Shown: positions 1-10,419 of the stretch, in pieces
Layout of the letters: each line of letters opens with the position of its first letter
How positions within the stretch are numbered: position 1 is the stretch's first letter
Source of the DNA: Bryum argenteum
Lineage: Eukaryota > Streptophyta > Bryopsida > Bryales > Bryaceae
Length of the DNA stretch: 64,000 bases
Assembly: GCA_037043015.1 (NCBI GenBank)
Contig: CM073324.1
Coordinates: forward strand, 2,659,413 to 2,723,412
Direction: 5' to 3'
Program-made: the position numbers and the translations under genes
The notes under the pieces: model-generated
Seen by the model: the letters and a program-made list of their open reading frames with translations, nothing else
What the model was told of the DNA's origin: nothing
The model's database searches: none

Positions 1-1657
1 ACATGCAATTGGCCACACAACACTCAGATGGCCAATTTGGTACTATAGTACCAAATAATGGATTGATTGATTTTGTGTGTTTAGATTTGACAAACCTATT
101 TTAATCTTGATTCTTGTTTTTTGAGTACAAACATGACTATGTTGATTTTAAAATTCCATAAATTTTGGCAGAGTGCCTTTAAGCCGGATTGAAATGGGTG
201 ACCCTCTAAGAAGTTTTAAAAAGGATTATCTTGTTCTTATTTATTTAGTTGCTTCACAACTTACTACAAAGCTATCAATATACTATTCTAGTGGCCACAT
301 GTAACAAGGTATATATGGTGGCATTTTTTAAATTTGCTTATTTGACGTGTCATATTGGCAAGTAAAATTGTAAACCTTGAGAAAGTCATAGGATTGCACC
401 TTTGGTCAACCCAAGAGAAGTGTATACAAAGAGTATGTACTTCGATACTTACATATCCTTGTGATCAATTTACACATTGAAGTCTCAACTAACCGTTTTT
501 AATAAATTAATAAGTAATACACAATTTTCCTGCATGCGCATCACTTATGAATCAAATGATGCATACAAAAAAACTTGTGATTTGAAATCGGCTCCAGGGA
601 AGCCAAAAAGAAAACATTTATTTAGAGAGACAACTCTTTGACCCTTATCAACCATCAACATGGCCCTTGCTAAATCAAGCATTTAAGGGCTAGTGCTCAA
701 AAATGTCTCAAATTTCAGCTATAATGAAGATAGTAATGGAAGTAATGGAAAATAAGTGGAATAACAGTCGTAGTGGATTCTTGATTCTTAGACTCTTCTA
801 CAATTTGTCATAAATTTCAGAAGGCGATCCCATACATGTTCCTCAAATGATGCCCTAACTTTAACACCCTACAATGTTTATTGTGAGAACATGCTACTGG
901 TGAGTGAAGAAGCTGTTGTATACCTCGCTCGTTCCAGGTTTGAGCACTCTCCCTTATTACCTTTTCATGGGCGTGCAATTTTTCTGATTTTTCTGATCTA
1001 GCATGCATTGTGATATCTTTGAAAGGTGCTCAATGAGTTTCGGTCGATTGAGCAATTTTAAGGAGAAACACACTATCGACATTGAAACTTTACAACTTTG
1101 GGAAATTTTAAAACATTCAGAATTTTGGTAGAATGTTGAGTCACATGAAGCATTAGACGAGGATTTGAATACAGTGTTGGTAGTTATGAAGGGTGACTTT
1201 ACGTTTGAAGGGAAATCCTCACGTTTAGCGATGGTCATAGATCCAAACAATTTTCCTTCTACTCTTGGCGTGTCCGTATTTCCAGGTGCGTGCCATGGGC
1301 TTTCAAATTCACGTCATATTGGTCATAATGAGTTTAAGAGAGTAATCTCGGGAGAGCAGTAAACACTTTGCGATGTAATAACAGAGTTCACTGAAAAATA
1401 TAAAAATACTGGAAGAACAACACCCCGACCAACATTCACCAATCGCCCATCAACATATCATCAACTCTCGGATACAGATACTGGGCTAGATATATTCGAT
1501 AAGTATCAAGAGAAAGCAGACATTCCCCATATCCTACGCATCATAAGCCGAGCGAAACTGAGTAAGCATTCAGCTCACTTAAACATCGGTAAGTTGTCTA
1601 TACAAGCATGACCAGCAACTACATAGCTTGCGGAGTCCCAAGAAGCTTCAATGCACC
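1..1657. other. AT-rich left flank, no gene seen
   Basis: No convincing coding exon was found on either strand. About 760-930 holds a segment that resembles 24540-24690 (both carry TTAGACTCTTCTACAAT followed later by AAATGATGCC and an AATGTT block), so it is probably an old dispersed repeat. The last few hundred bases are presumably the 3' UTR and downstream flank of the thioredoxin gene, which reads leftwards. Confidence 0.5.
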
Positions 1658-2579
1658 TCATGCAGAGGAATGAGCGGGAGCAGGGAGACTAGCATAATGA
1701 GTGACCTTCTTCTCGAGCTCGTCTTTGTTGGCGCCAATAATCTTCTCAATCTGCTTTCCATTCTGGATAAAAATGAAAGTGGGCATGGCGCGGACTTCAA
1801 ACTTGGCGGTCACATCCTGCAGAGACAGAACCAGAAACTTGGTTATGATTCAAACACGATGCATATCCAAAAATTCCATCCTAGCTCTCGATACACAAGC
1901 AGCTTACTCTGTACTACTCAACGGCCCTAATATGGTATTTTAGGATTGATAAATAAGACTTAAATAAGCAATTGTCACAGGTGATCTCAGATAGCGATAA
2001 AAATATCGACTACCTTGCGGCTGAGTTCATCATTAAACATTGTACAGCTAGACTTCGATCGACATGTGGGCTACTGAAGAACACTTCGATGACCTAAAGC
2101 AATAATGCATAATACTCATACTCACACAGAATTAGATAACAGAGAAACAAGAGCTCCAAATTATGCTTACGACCAATTCCCAGTAATTAAGCACGAACGT
2201 TGTATCTCAGTTTCAGTTGCATCTAACGTTTCAGTACCTGAACTTCATCCACGTCCACCTTGAGGAATATCAAATTCGTGAACTTCTTGCTGAGCTCGGT
2301 GAAAATGGGAGCCATCAATCGGCAAGGGCCGCACCAGGTTGCGGTGAAGTCGACAACAACCTACAAATATATAAAGATGTCAGTAATTGATGATGTCACA
2401 AACCAAAACACTCGTCTCTGCAGCAGGAATTACAACAAGAAGACGTCGTAAAGCACTGGGAAGAGCAAAAGGTTCACAGCAGTCTTTACAATTTTCCCGG
2501 TCGACTTGGCCTCTTCTATCTTAGTATCCCATTCAGACGATTTGTTGATGACGGTGATATTGCCGTGATCGCCAGCCAT
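1658..2579 (-). CDS. Thioredoxin h (cytosolic), three coding exons
   Basis: Encodes a 123-residue thioredoxin h, a small protein-disulfide reductase that in plants is usually reduced by NADPH-thioredoxin reductase in the cytosol. Coding exons on the minus strand are 2490-2579, 2238-2360 and 1658-1816; all junctions are GT-AG and in phase 0. The second exon carries the canonical active site WCGPC within [13 protein letters not shown], followed by KVDVDEVQ. The third carries the cis-proline stretch RAMPTF and ends in a short Ala/Pro/Ser tail. No transit or signal peptide is visible (it starts [10 protein letters not shown]), and the length matches the h class. The ATG at 2579 follows a probable 5'-UTR intron: a donor near 3154 and an acceptor (ACTTCAG) just before the ATG. 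Upstream, about 3222-3560 is GC-rich with two G-boxes. The subgroup within the h class was not resolved. Confidence 0.95.
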
Positions 2580-3221
2580 TTCTGAAGTACGTCTCCGAAC
2601 AGGTTCTGAAACTCCTGCAAAAAAGCAAAAATACAAATCAACAAAAAATAGATAAAAACGAGATCAAGAATCACATAAGAACGACGACGAAATCGACAGT
2701 ACTGCCGCAACAAGCGGAGACAGAACTAAACATCGCAAAAAACAAAAAACACATCAAAGAAGATTCCCTTGAAAGAATCCTACATAACAGGACTCAAAGA
2801 AAAGATTGCTAGACCTATAACCGGGTTCTCTGTTTTTTCCTGGTCGCCAACGAGGCCGCTGCTTCGACTGGAACACAAATTTCCCATTCAAAAGAATTGC
2901 AGACCGACACCGAAACCCCAGACTAGCTGAAACAACCTCCAAACTGAAACAGAAGAAAAAAAATTGCGCAAAAAACCGCAGCTTAGCCTCTCACAATCAC
3001 ACGAAAACGCTCCAAACCTCAAACACCGCTTCTTAGAAGCCAAATCGACAAACACTAATTCTGCGCAACATACACCAATTCTCAATTGCAAGAAGCAAGA
3101 AACCCCGCGATACCAAGCGGGAAAAAACCGCGAAAAAAGCGCATTGAGTTACCTTGTGATAATTGAGGAGCGAGAGAAAGCTTGAAAGCAGCGAGGCGAT
3201 CGAGGAACAGAAGAGGAGGCG

Positions 3222-3560
3222 ATGGAAACACATGCAAAGTGCAAGGACGTGGGAGGGTTATGTGTGGTATATGAGCTTCCGGGTTTCGGTGTGACCGGAG
3301 GACCCCGTCAAGGAGACCGGCATCAAGCGGTTGAGAGAGCTCCTGGCCTTTCCATGCGACGGTCTACAGCGGGTGGGCAGGGAAGCTGCGTTCACACGAG
3401 GCACGTGCCGGCGCCCGCGTCGACACTGGAAGTGAGGAGTGGTGCCACGTGTGTAACGCTTCGTGAGTTGGCTGCGACTGAAGTTACTAACTGGCTTTAC
3501 CCTTGTTATCATCAGGTTCATTCGGGTACTTTCTGGAGGGCCTACCTTAGATTTCATGAG
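3222..3560 (-). promoter_or_regulatory. GC-rich upstream region of the thioredoxin gene with two G-boxes
   Basis: This stretch is far more GC-rich than its surroundings and lies directly upstream of the inferred 5' UTR of the minus-strand thioredoxin gene. It contains two CACGTG G-box cores, at 3402-3407 (inside the palindrome GGCACGTGCC) and 3446-3451. G-boxes bind bZIP and bHLH factors in plants. Long open frames run on both strands here but look like a by-product of base composition. The promoter role is inferred from position. Confidence 0.45.
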
Positions 3561-3654
3561 AGCGCGTGAAGATCAAGCTTACCACCGAACCAATAATATT
3601 CCCTTCTGTGCAGACGAATCTCGAATATTCCGAAGTCTGTATGCATTCAATGTA

Positions 3655-3678
3655 CAGTCAAACCTCGATAAGTGTTAA
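3655..3678 (+). repeat. Left terminal inverted repeat of the pogo-like element
   Basis: The 24-bp arm starts with CAG after the TA dinucleotide at 3653-3654 and is identical to the reverse complement of 10795-10818. Further AACACTTAT copies follow to about 3770. Confidence 0.85.
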
Positions 3679-3858
3679 CAGTTGGGAGCATACTTTTTGT
3701 TAACACTTATGGAATAGTAACACATAACACTTATCGAGGGTGATACCGATAATTTGTAACACTTATAAAAAATAACGATTAGGTTAATTTTAATAAGTAA
3801 ATACATAACATTTATAGAAAAGATAAATGAAATTACAAGACATTGATTTATTATTCAG

Positions 3859-4024
3859 TTAAGTCCATTGAAGGAATGAATCAATAATAGTTTGGCAAGA
3901 TTCTGCTAGACACCAAGATTCCACTTTCTTTTCTAATGCTTCAATATTCCTAATGGATAACATGGTGTCATTAGGTCTTTGCTCCAAAAACTTCTTCACA
4001 ATTTGAAGAACACCACTTACATCT
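3859..4024 (-). pseudogene. C-terminal fragment of the pogo-like transposase, 3' of the piggyBac insertion
   Basis: The minus-strand frame here contains VLQIVKKFLEQRPND and later IEALEKKVES. This resembles the short helical tail after the DDE domain in plant pogo-like transposases (an amphipathic stretch, then E-Q, then an 'IEALEKKV' helix). The preceding coding segment lies on the far side of the piggyBac, at about 10424-10510. If the insert is ignored, and one TTAA with it, the frame runs through the join without a stop (residues ending LSLVGF, then KDVSGVL). Further upstream, near 10510, the frame hits a stop, so the gene was already broken or spliced there. It is a remnant, not a working gene. 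Confidence 0.6.
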
Positions 4025-4028
4025 TTAA

Positions 4029-4042
4029 CCCCTAAAGATCCA
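4029..4042 (+). repeat. Left terminal inverted repeat of piggyBac
   Basis: CCCCTAAAGATCCA directly follows TTAA at 4025-4028 and is matched exactly by the right end. Confidence 0.88.
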
Positions 4043-4898
4043 CGATGTTTTGAGAGCTTGAAATCCCAAAACTGCGTTTTTTGACCACTATGTACTAATG
4101 GGGGTACGTCCAATTTTTTTGGAAATTTTTGATACTTTCAACCGTAGGATCTTGAAGTAGACTACTGATCATCAGTAGTAGTGTGAAAATTTTCAACCGT
4201 TGGATCATCACTAGATGTGAGATCATAACATTTAAAGTTGACTGTAAAGTTTTTTTTGGCCTTGCCCGGGAGACATTGTCTACCTTGTGCAAAGGGAGAC
4301 TTGAAGATTTTTTGCTCAAACATTTTGGTCATATTTTTTTCCATGTAGGTAATCAAGTTGGGAACATGCATGCTAAATTTCTCGGCCGCCCATTGCTTTT
4401 AGGACTTTCATCTAGTTTGTTTTCCAACCGAAGGTCTAAAAGTAACTGCATTGTAAGAAACGTGGGAAATGAGCATAGAAACCTTGACATATTGAACTGA
4501 TTGAAATCCAACGGTGGAAACATGCCTTTGGAAGTTTATGAATTATGGGAAAAAAATTCATATAAAAATTGTGAAATCTCAAATTTATTTGAATTATCAC
4601 CTTATAAACACATAAAATGGATTAAAAAGAGATGGGGGCAGGCTTGGAATACTGGGTGCTTCTCTTCTAACAACGGACCCATGATACAGAATTTGGAAAG
4701 GTGGGAAAATGCCATAAATTTTGTCAGATCATCAATGTTTTCCGCCATATATATAATGGGGTGACAGGGTTAATTATGGGCTTTGAGCATGCTCCGTCCT
4801 TCCATCAGTTCCATGCATGGAGGCTCTGGTCAGAAATTCTGGAACCTACTCCTTGAAAGTGGTCAACCATGTACATCGACTTCCTTCCTTGAGAACTA

Positions 4899-5115
4899 CA
4901 CTGAATAGGTAGATTAGTGTTAGATTTTTATAAGATTTGAAAATGCTATAAGTTTTTACTTATGTTACAAAAAAATTACCAGGAGTATTGACTCCAATAC
5001 TCTGGAAGGATCCACATCTTGACAGATGTAGAGGGTAAAATTATTGACCAACAGTAAAAACTTATAACATGTTTATATAAATTAGTGTATCTAACACTAA
5101 TCTACCTATTTAGTG
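4899..5115. mobile_element. Palindromic MITE flanked by TA, inside the piggyBac
   Basis: The ends form inverted repeats of about 26 bp (starting CACTGAATAGGTAGATTAGT, one mismatch) and are flanked by TA (4897-4898, 5116-5117). Total length is 217 bp with no coding capacity. An inner hairpin lies around CCAGGAGTATTG and CAATACTCTGG. The TA target suggests mobilisation by a Tc1/mariner-type transposase; the family was not identified. Confidence 0.75.
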
Positions 5116-5461
5116 TACTGGATGACCCACTCCACGCATGCTCAATTGAGGAAATGTGTGATATCGAGGTACATTGGGTCCATTCGAAGAAACTGCAATG
5201 GTTGTATCTCAATCTACAATCGTTGCAGTAAATGAGGGGGTGTATAGAGCCTTGTCACGCAATGATAATAAAATTGGATTTTTTCTTTGCAAGTGCAGAG
5301 CAATGAAAAAATTGGCAATTTGAAATCAACCTAGAAAATAATCTTGAAATTCATCATTAGACAAATGAAACATGGCTTCTCGAAATCATTTTTTGCATGT
5401 TTTTTCCAAATAAGGGAGGGTACCCAAAAATAGAGTTGTACCAATAATGGAGCTTTAGGCT

Positions 5462-6157
5462 TCTTCACCCATAGGTACATAATAGCTTCACAATTCAATA
5501 GTATCATGTAAGTGTTGGTCTCATGCTTCTAATCGGGTGCCTGAAAAATACATGAGGGGTTGGCAAGAGTATACATTAGAAAATAAACAAGACATGGCTC
5601 ATCACTACATATTGAAAGTAGAGATATTGTGTATTGATAACAATAAAAAATTGAATGACAAAGAGGAGTTTTGTAGTAAAAAAAAAACATACCTCTTCAC
5701 CCATAAGTACATAATAGCTTCACAACTCAATATTACCGTGTAAGTGTTGGTCTCATGCTTCTAATCGGGTGCCTGAAAAATACATGAGGGGTTGGCAAGA
5801 GTATACATTAGAAAGTAAACAAGACATGGCTTATCACTACATGTTGAAAGTAGAGATATTGTGTATTGATAACAATAAAAAATTCAATGACAAAGAGGAG
5901 TTTTGTAGGAAATAAAAAACATACCTCTTCACCCATAAGTACATAATAGCTTTACAACTCAATAGTACCATGTAAGTGTTGGTCTCATGCTTCCAATCGG
6001 GTGCCTGAAAAATACATGAGGGGTTGGCAAGAGTATACATTAGAAAGTAAACAAGACATGGCTCATCACTACATATTGAAAGTAGAGATATTGTGTATTG
6101 ATAACAATAAAAAATTTAATGACGAAGAGGAGTTTTGTAGGAAAATAAACATACCTC
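5462..6157. repeat. Three tandem copies of a 232-bp unit at the 3' end of the transposase gene
   Basis: The unit starting TCTTCACCCATA begins at 5462, 5694 and 5926. A fourth unit is broken off after TCT at about 6156. The copies are nearly identical, differing by a few substitutions and by the length of an A-run. On the minus strand each unit start reads GAG|GTATGT, which looks like a splice donor. The array abuts the transposase stop codon (6162-6164), so it lies in the 3' UTR or terminal region of the transposase transcript. Confidence 0.9.
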
Positions 6158-6161
6158 TAAC

Positions 6162-8591
6162 TCATCTTTGACCATTGGGACACATTGCCAAAGCCACGTG
6201 CCATCTCTCAAAGCAGCCTTTCTCGACACACATCCATTTATTGCCACATTTGTGGCAATAAAAATGTGGCTTACAAATTCCACAAACCACACATTTACGA
6301 CGTATAGTAGTATGTCTAGGAACGCAAATCATAGGTTGCTCGGATAGAGGAGGGAAGTTATGTGGCTCTTCCTTTCTCATTTCCCAGCCAGTCAAAAGAG
6401 TCTCACATAAGCCCTTTTTGAACTGTAAGTGTGTCATAGGAGTTCTTGCAGCACGACCCCGGTTTACATTTGATAGACACTCTAGGTAAATAATGTACAT
6501 GTTTACCACTGTCACATCAAGGAGGAAGAAGAAAAGCCTATGCCACCATTTGTGAGATCGGACCTGGCAAGTGTAAGAGGCACGTAATTGATCTGCAACA
6601 TCTACACCACGCATATGCGTGGTGTACTCCACCAAAACAGGAGAAGTTTGTATCGGTTTACGATTCTGATCTTTCCGCCTAGGTACCGTTACTACTTTCT
6701 TTTCACAGGGTGCCTGAATAGGCACACTATGAGTAGAAAGTAAGAGAACCGGTCTCTTATCCTTCCACATCACACAAGATATGACCCGGTTGTCATGCAT
6801 ACGCCAAAGTGTGGTTCCTTGCGGTGAGTTCTTGAATGTAGCAGTATTTTTCAAAACGGATGGGAGACCCACTCGATTTTGACGTATAGTGCCACAAGCA
6901 TATATACCATGTGACAATAAAGTGGTGAAAAGGCCAACACTCGAAAAAAATTTGTCCATGGTTACACAATGCCCTACATTGTGTAAACCATCGACTAATC
7001 GCATCACCACGTTGTGAGCCAACTTCGCATCACCTGGTGGAGGTTGAGGCTCAACTAGGTCTTCTATGGGTAGAGTAGGTACACAGGCTATGGGTTTGCC
7101 ACAATATACCTCAAAATTCCAGACATATTTGGAAACTGAATCCGCTAGGCACCACACCTTCAAGCCCCATTTCTGGGGCTTTTTGGGCATATACTGGCGG
7201 ATTGGTGAGTAGGTACCTTTGTATCTAATCATCATCTCATCTATAGTTAGATGCTTACCCAAGTGCCAAGCCAACTTACAACGATCTCTAATAGAATCAA
7301 TCAACCATCGAGTTTGACCTATCTTGTCATAACCAGGGTCCCCTCTACTAACCCCCTCTAAATTAGTGAGGTGTAAACAACGTCTCAACTCCTGAAACCT
7401 AGCACGAGTAAAAATACCGGATATGATGGGACAACCAAACAATTGATCACGCATCCAATAAGTAGAGTAATTGGGTTGGACTTTCAACCCCATGTACAAT
7501 GATATCGCAAAAAAGGCCTTGAGTTCAGGAATAGTCACATCCACCCATCTAGAGCCACCACGGGTATTACCCCTCTCATCCACTAGAGTGTTAGCATAGC
7601 GGTTTGTTTCTACTACAATGACTCTCATAATTGTTGGAGTCCAAAAGAGTGCAAACAAATTCATGAAAGTGGAAAGAACACGCCAGTTGGATGTTGGACC
7701 TCTAGGATTTCCACTGAATGGAAGAGGCATGGGATTGTAGAGAAAGTTAGGATTTTCCCATGTCTCATCTCTAAAATCCCACTTGATGCCTTCACCAATA
7801 TTTTCAGTCTCTTCATCACTTTCGGGTTCAGATTCAATATCAGGCAAAGTTTCACTTTCATTTCCGTTATGTGAATTACCAACCTCCATGGCTGTAGAAG
7901 GCCTAGCTTCAGAAACATTCAAACCTGTGGTCCCCAAAGCGCCCCAACCCGGGCCAACATGGAGAAACGTACCTGGCATAGGCTGACTAGAGGCTTCGAA
8001 ATTAGTTGGTGGGGGTCCATCGCTCCATCCAACATTGCCAGCTACCCTACCGCAACCTCCTTCGCCCGAAGCAACATCCTCAGCCTGACATGTGGCCCAA
8101 CGGCCCTCCAGGTCATCGGGATGTTTGCTCCGCCGATGATACTCCTGCCATGCCGATAAGGCTGGCTCGCTGCTGTCAAAGCTCCGCGCCTCGCAATCTC
8201 CGTCCGGGGCCTCGCTACTAAACGCCGCAGCACACCTCCCACCGATAACATCCTTCGCAGCCTCATCTTCGATCCCATTGCTTGCTTCCTCATTCTCAAT
8301 CTCATCCCATGACCAGTTCGCTGCAATGGTGCTTGCGGAGGCTCCGTTTGACTGTTCATGAATGCGTCTACGTCGATTGAACTTCCCTTGCTTCACAACC
8401 CTTTTCCTACTTCTTCTCAATCCATAATTGCTTGCTTGGCGGAGAACTTCAGGTGGCCAAAGTATTTCTTCCAAGCCTCCTCCAGTCTCCTCTTCTGATT
8501 CAACCCCGTCTAGTTCATGCTCTGAGCTAGAGTAGGGAGCATGTCTTTGTTCCTGGGAGGTAAGATAGGCTGCATCAAAGTTGACCTCCAT
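6162..8591 (-). CDS. piggyBac transposase (DDE_Tnp_1_7, PGBD4-like), 809 aa from the first ATG
   Basis: Cut-and-paste transposase that recognises TTAA. Residues 1 to about 270 are acidic, low-complexity sequence with a basic patch (RRSRKRVVKQ). The catalytic domain spans about 280-700. It shows the three family acidic motifs: LTIDEMMIRYKG (Asp near 452), VTMDKFFSS (Asp near 545) and MRGVDVADQLR (Asp near 663). A Cys/His-rich zinc-binding tail (CVVCGICKPHFYCHKCGNKW...CFERWH, about 763-800) closes the protein, as in PGBD proteins. There is no internal stop or frameshift. The frame stays open upstream of this ATG to 8759, where it meets a splice acceptor (AAAATCAG|CTGG), so translation probably begins in the upstream frame at 8837-9946. 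A donor at 8917 (ATT|GTAAGG) would join in phase. Confidence 0.93.
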   Translation of the reverse strand: MEVNFDAAYLTSQEQRHAPYSSSEHELDGVESEEETGGGLEEILWPPEVLRQASNYGLRRSRKRVVKQGKFNRRRRIHEQSNGASASTIAANWSWDEIENEEASNGIEDEAAKDVIGGRCAAAFSSEAPDGDCEARSFDSSEPALSAWQEYHRRSKHPDDLEGRWATCQAEDVASGEGGCGRVAGNVGWSDGPPPTNFEASSQPMPGTFLHVGPGWGALGTTGLNVSEARPSTAMEVGNSHNGNESETLPDIESEPESDEETENIGEGIKWDFRDETWENPNFLYNPMPLPFSGNPRGPTSNWRVLSTFMNLFALFWTPTIMRVIVVETNRYANTLVDERGNTRGGSRWVDVTIPELKAFFAISLYMGLKVQPNYSTYWMRDQLFGCPIISGIFTRARFQELRRCLHLTNLEGVSRGDPGYDKIGQTRWLIDSIRDRCKLAWHLGKHLTIDEMMIRYKGTYSPIRQYMPKKPQKWGLKVWCLADSVSKYVWNFEVYCGKPIACVPTLPIEDLVEPQPPPGDAKLAHNVVMRLVDGLHNVGHCVTMDKFFSSVGLFTTLLSHGIYACGTIRQNRVGLPSVLKNTATFKNSPQGTTLWRMHDNRVISCVMWKDKRPVLLLSTHSVPIQAPCEKKVVTVPRRKDQNRKPIQTSPVLVEYTTHMRGVDVADQLRASYTCQVRSHKWWHRLFFFLLDVTVVNMYIIYLECLSNVNRGRAARTPMTHLQFKKGLCETLLTGWEMRKEEPHNFPPLSEQPMICVPRHTTIRRKCVVCGICKPHFYCHKCGNKWMCVEKGCFERWHVALAMCPNGQR

Positions 8592-8836
8592 GTCAGGAAG
8601 TGCAACGAGATCGACACCCAGTCCTAGATCTGGAAGTTGATCTAGTGAAGCAGGTACATGTACTTCTTCACCATTTGTTTCCGTGGAGGGAGGTGAGAGT
8701 GGTAGAGGTGACCGATCGAATCTAGAACTTCTTCTTACTGGGATTCCATCCCATTCCAGCTGATTTTACAAGAGACAATGTGATGTGTCAGAAGTTTAGA
8801 AAATGTCATGAAACTCAACTTTATTGTTTGAACCAT

Positions 8837-9946
8837 TCATGAAAGGGCGTTACCTGCTTCCCTCTCTTCCATGGCTTTCGAGGTGGCATCTTTTGGGTCA
8901 GGCCAAATTGACCTTACAATGTCAATGAATTCCTCTTCAAACACTTCTTGATTTCTAAACCCTAAAATAAATGTTGTTTGCCTGTAAAAGTGGTGTCTGT
9001 AGGTGTTCGCCTCAGGCTCCTTGGGCCACTTTCTGCTTTTCTTTCTCACTGGTAAACTACGCAAATGACTTGGATCGATGAGACGCTCTAAATCTAGGAC
9101 TTGTTTTGATCGAAGTTGTTTTCTGTGTGCCCATGCACGCAAGCGGATTGCAGCAGTGGACTTGACCGATGTTGAATCTTCAACGCTTGCAGCAGTGAAC
9201 TTTGGAGCATGTCGATGTAGAACTTCTCCAACAAAGTGAACCTCGGCTGCAGCAACTTCGGCACATACCTCTCCGGCTGCAGCAACTTCGGCAGATACCT
9301 CTCCGGCTGCAGCAACTTCGGCAGATTCCTCTCCGTAAGGTCGGATCGTCCTTGTCCTCACAGTTACTTCCGAGCCTGACACCTCTCTGCCGCCAAGGAT
9401 GTCTGTTGACACCTTCCCCGCAGTATGGACCTCGCCAAAGCCTCGATGATGAATGGTTGCCAATCTTTGGTGTTGGACGCACGATTCAGATTCTGCATAC
9501 ACAACAACAGCTTGCGTGTGCGGTACCGAAGCCTCAACCGTTGCAGACAGCGCCTTGGAGCTACCGATATTCGTCGACACCTCACTTCTACTACCGTTTG
9601 TGACATGCGTAGACACGCGACCAGAGAATTCAATCCCGGGAGGCACCGCGCAAGAGCATCCACCTTTGCATCGACTGATCAGTTCACTTCTCTTACGCTT
9701 GCAGCCACTAGATCGACCTTCGCTTCCCTCACTCTTGCCCACAATGGTTGGACTTAGACAAACATGACACCGATTGTCTATAAAAGCCTCTGTAGATTCT
9801 ATCCTATTACACAAAACGATTTCCTCACAAAATTCGACATTGACAGGCATTGCATTGAGAGTGTTGTGTAGAATGTTGATGCTGCTACTAGAGCACAACA
9901 GTAGATCATCAAGATTGACGTTGGCCATGATCATAATGAATTTCAT
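8837..9946 (-). CDS. Upstream piggyBac reading frame, probably the N-terminal exon of the transposase
   Basis: The open frame of 369 residues starts at 9946 (a second ATG lies six codons in, MANVNLDD). No known domain was recognised. It is rich in Ser, Val, Glu and Ala, with basic patches (CKRKRS, RKKSRKW). It carries three tandem 30-bp units encoding AEVAAAGEV-like repeats (about 9247-9336). A strong donor at 8917 (GACATT|GTAAGG, phase 0) would splice to the acceptor at 8759 in front of the transposase frame. This gives an intron of 158 bp and a protein of about 1,208 residues. The alternative donor near 8854 (CAG|GTAACG) would shift frame and hit a stop. A separate accessory protein remains possible. 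No homolog is recognised. Confidence 0.6.
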   Translation of the reverse strand: MKFIMIMANVNLDDLLLCSSSSINILHNTLNAMPVNVEFCEEIVLCNRIESTEAFIDNRCHVCLSPTIVGKSEGSEGRSSGCKRKRSELISRCKGGCSCAVPPGIEFSGRVSTHVTNGSRSEVSTNIGSSKALSATVEASVPHTQAVVVYAESESCVQHQRLATIHHRGFGEVHTAGKVSTDILGGREVSGSEVTVRTRTIRPYGEESAEVAAAGEVSAEVAAAGEVCAEVAAAEVHFVGEVLHRHAPKFTAASVEDSTSVKSTAAIRLRAWAHRKQLRSKQVLDLERLIDPSHLRSLPVRKKSRKWPKEPEANTYRHHFYRQTTFILGFRNQEVFEEEFIDIVRSIWPDPKDATSKAMEEREAGNALS

Positions 9947-10405
9947 GAAATATATTTGCTCATATTTTTGAATTCAAACAATGGGATAGCAACTCCGTTG
10001 TAAAGTTGCGCATTTACTAATTTGTCAGTAAATAGGGCTAACGGATCAAGCTGTTAGAATGGTAGGTAACCAAAATTATGTGAAGTTTCTTCATTGGAAT
10101 ACAGGGTTAGCTCTAAACCCGTTCAAAAGTTGCTGCCCCACGCTAATCCTTCCTTCTGACCCTTAAAACCGCCCGTTGCACGTCCTCCCGTCTCATTGGT
10201 GCAGAGGGCAGCCCGATCTGCCCCAGTTGGGCTTAAAAACTACAAACCGCTCCCAAAAAAGCTAAAATTGGAATTTACCTTAGAAATTTTTACTGCACAA
10301 ACTATGTAGCATATGTAACCTACTGTAAAAATTGTGGCCCTAAAAAAAGATTTTAGAGCACTCAACGAGCCTGCCCAAAACAACAAAAGCCCGATTCAGC
10401 TTTCT

Positions 10406-10419
10406 TGGATCTTTAGGGG
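10406..10419 (-). repeat. Right terminal inverted repeat of piggyBac
   Basis: TGGATCTTTAGGGG is followed by TTAA at 10420-10423. It is the exact reverse complement of the left end. Confidence 0.88.

Larger units (their letters stand above)
4029..10419 (-). mobile_element. piggyBac-superfamily DNA transposon, about 6.4 kb, apparently coding-intact
   Basis: Both ends carry the 14-bp inverted repeat CCCCTAAAGATCCA (4029-4042; reverse complement at 10406-10419) and each is flanked by TTAA (4025-4028 and 10420-10423). This is the piggyBac target-site duplication. The minus strand encodes a DDE_Tnp_1_7-type transposase (6162-8591) and an upstream frame (8837-9946). The left 300 bp and right 170 bp resemble the two ends of the small element at 16368-16788, a likely deletion derivative. 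It also holds a TA-flanked MITE (4899-5115) and a 3 x 232-bp tandem array (5462-6157). It lies inside the pogo-like element, so it arrived later. Confidence 0.88.

Noticed and set aside
3222..3569. Overlapping open frames of 99-115 codons on both strands
   Set aside because: They arise from local high GC content upstream of the thioredoxin gene; no domain, no splice context, both strands open at once.
7783..8359. Several plus- and minus-strand frames overlapping the transposase
   Set aside because: Shadows of the transposase coding strand in other frames.
9202..9767. Plus-strand frames of 104-133 codons opposite the piggyBac upstream exon
   Set aside because: They include the antisense of the 30-bp repeat and have no independent support.
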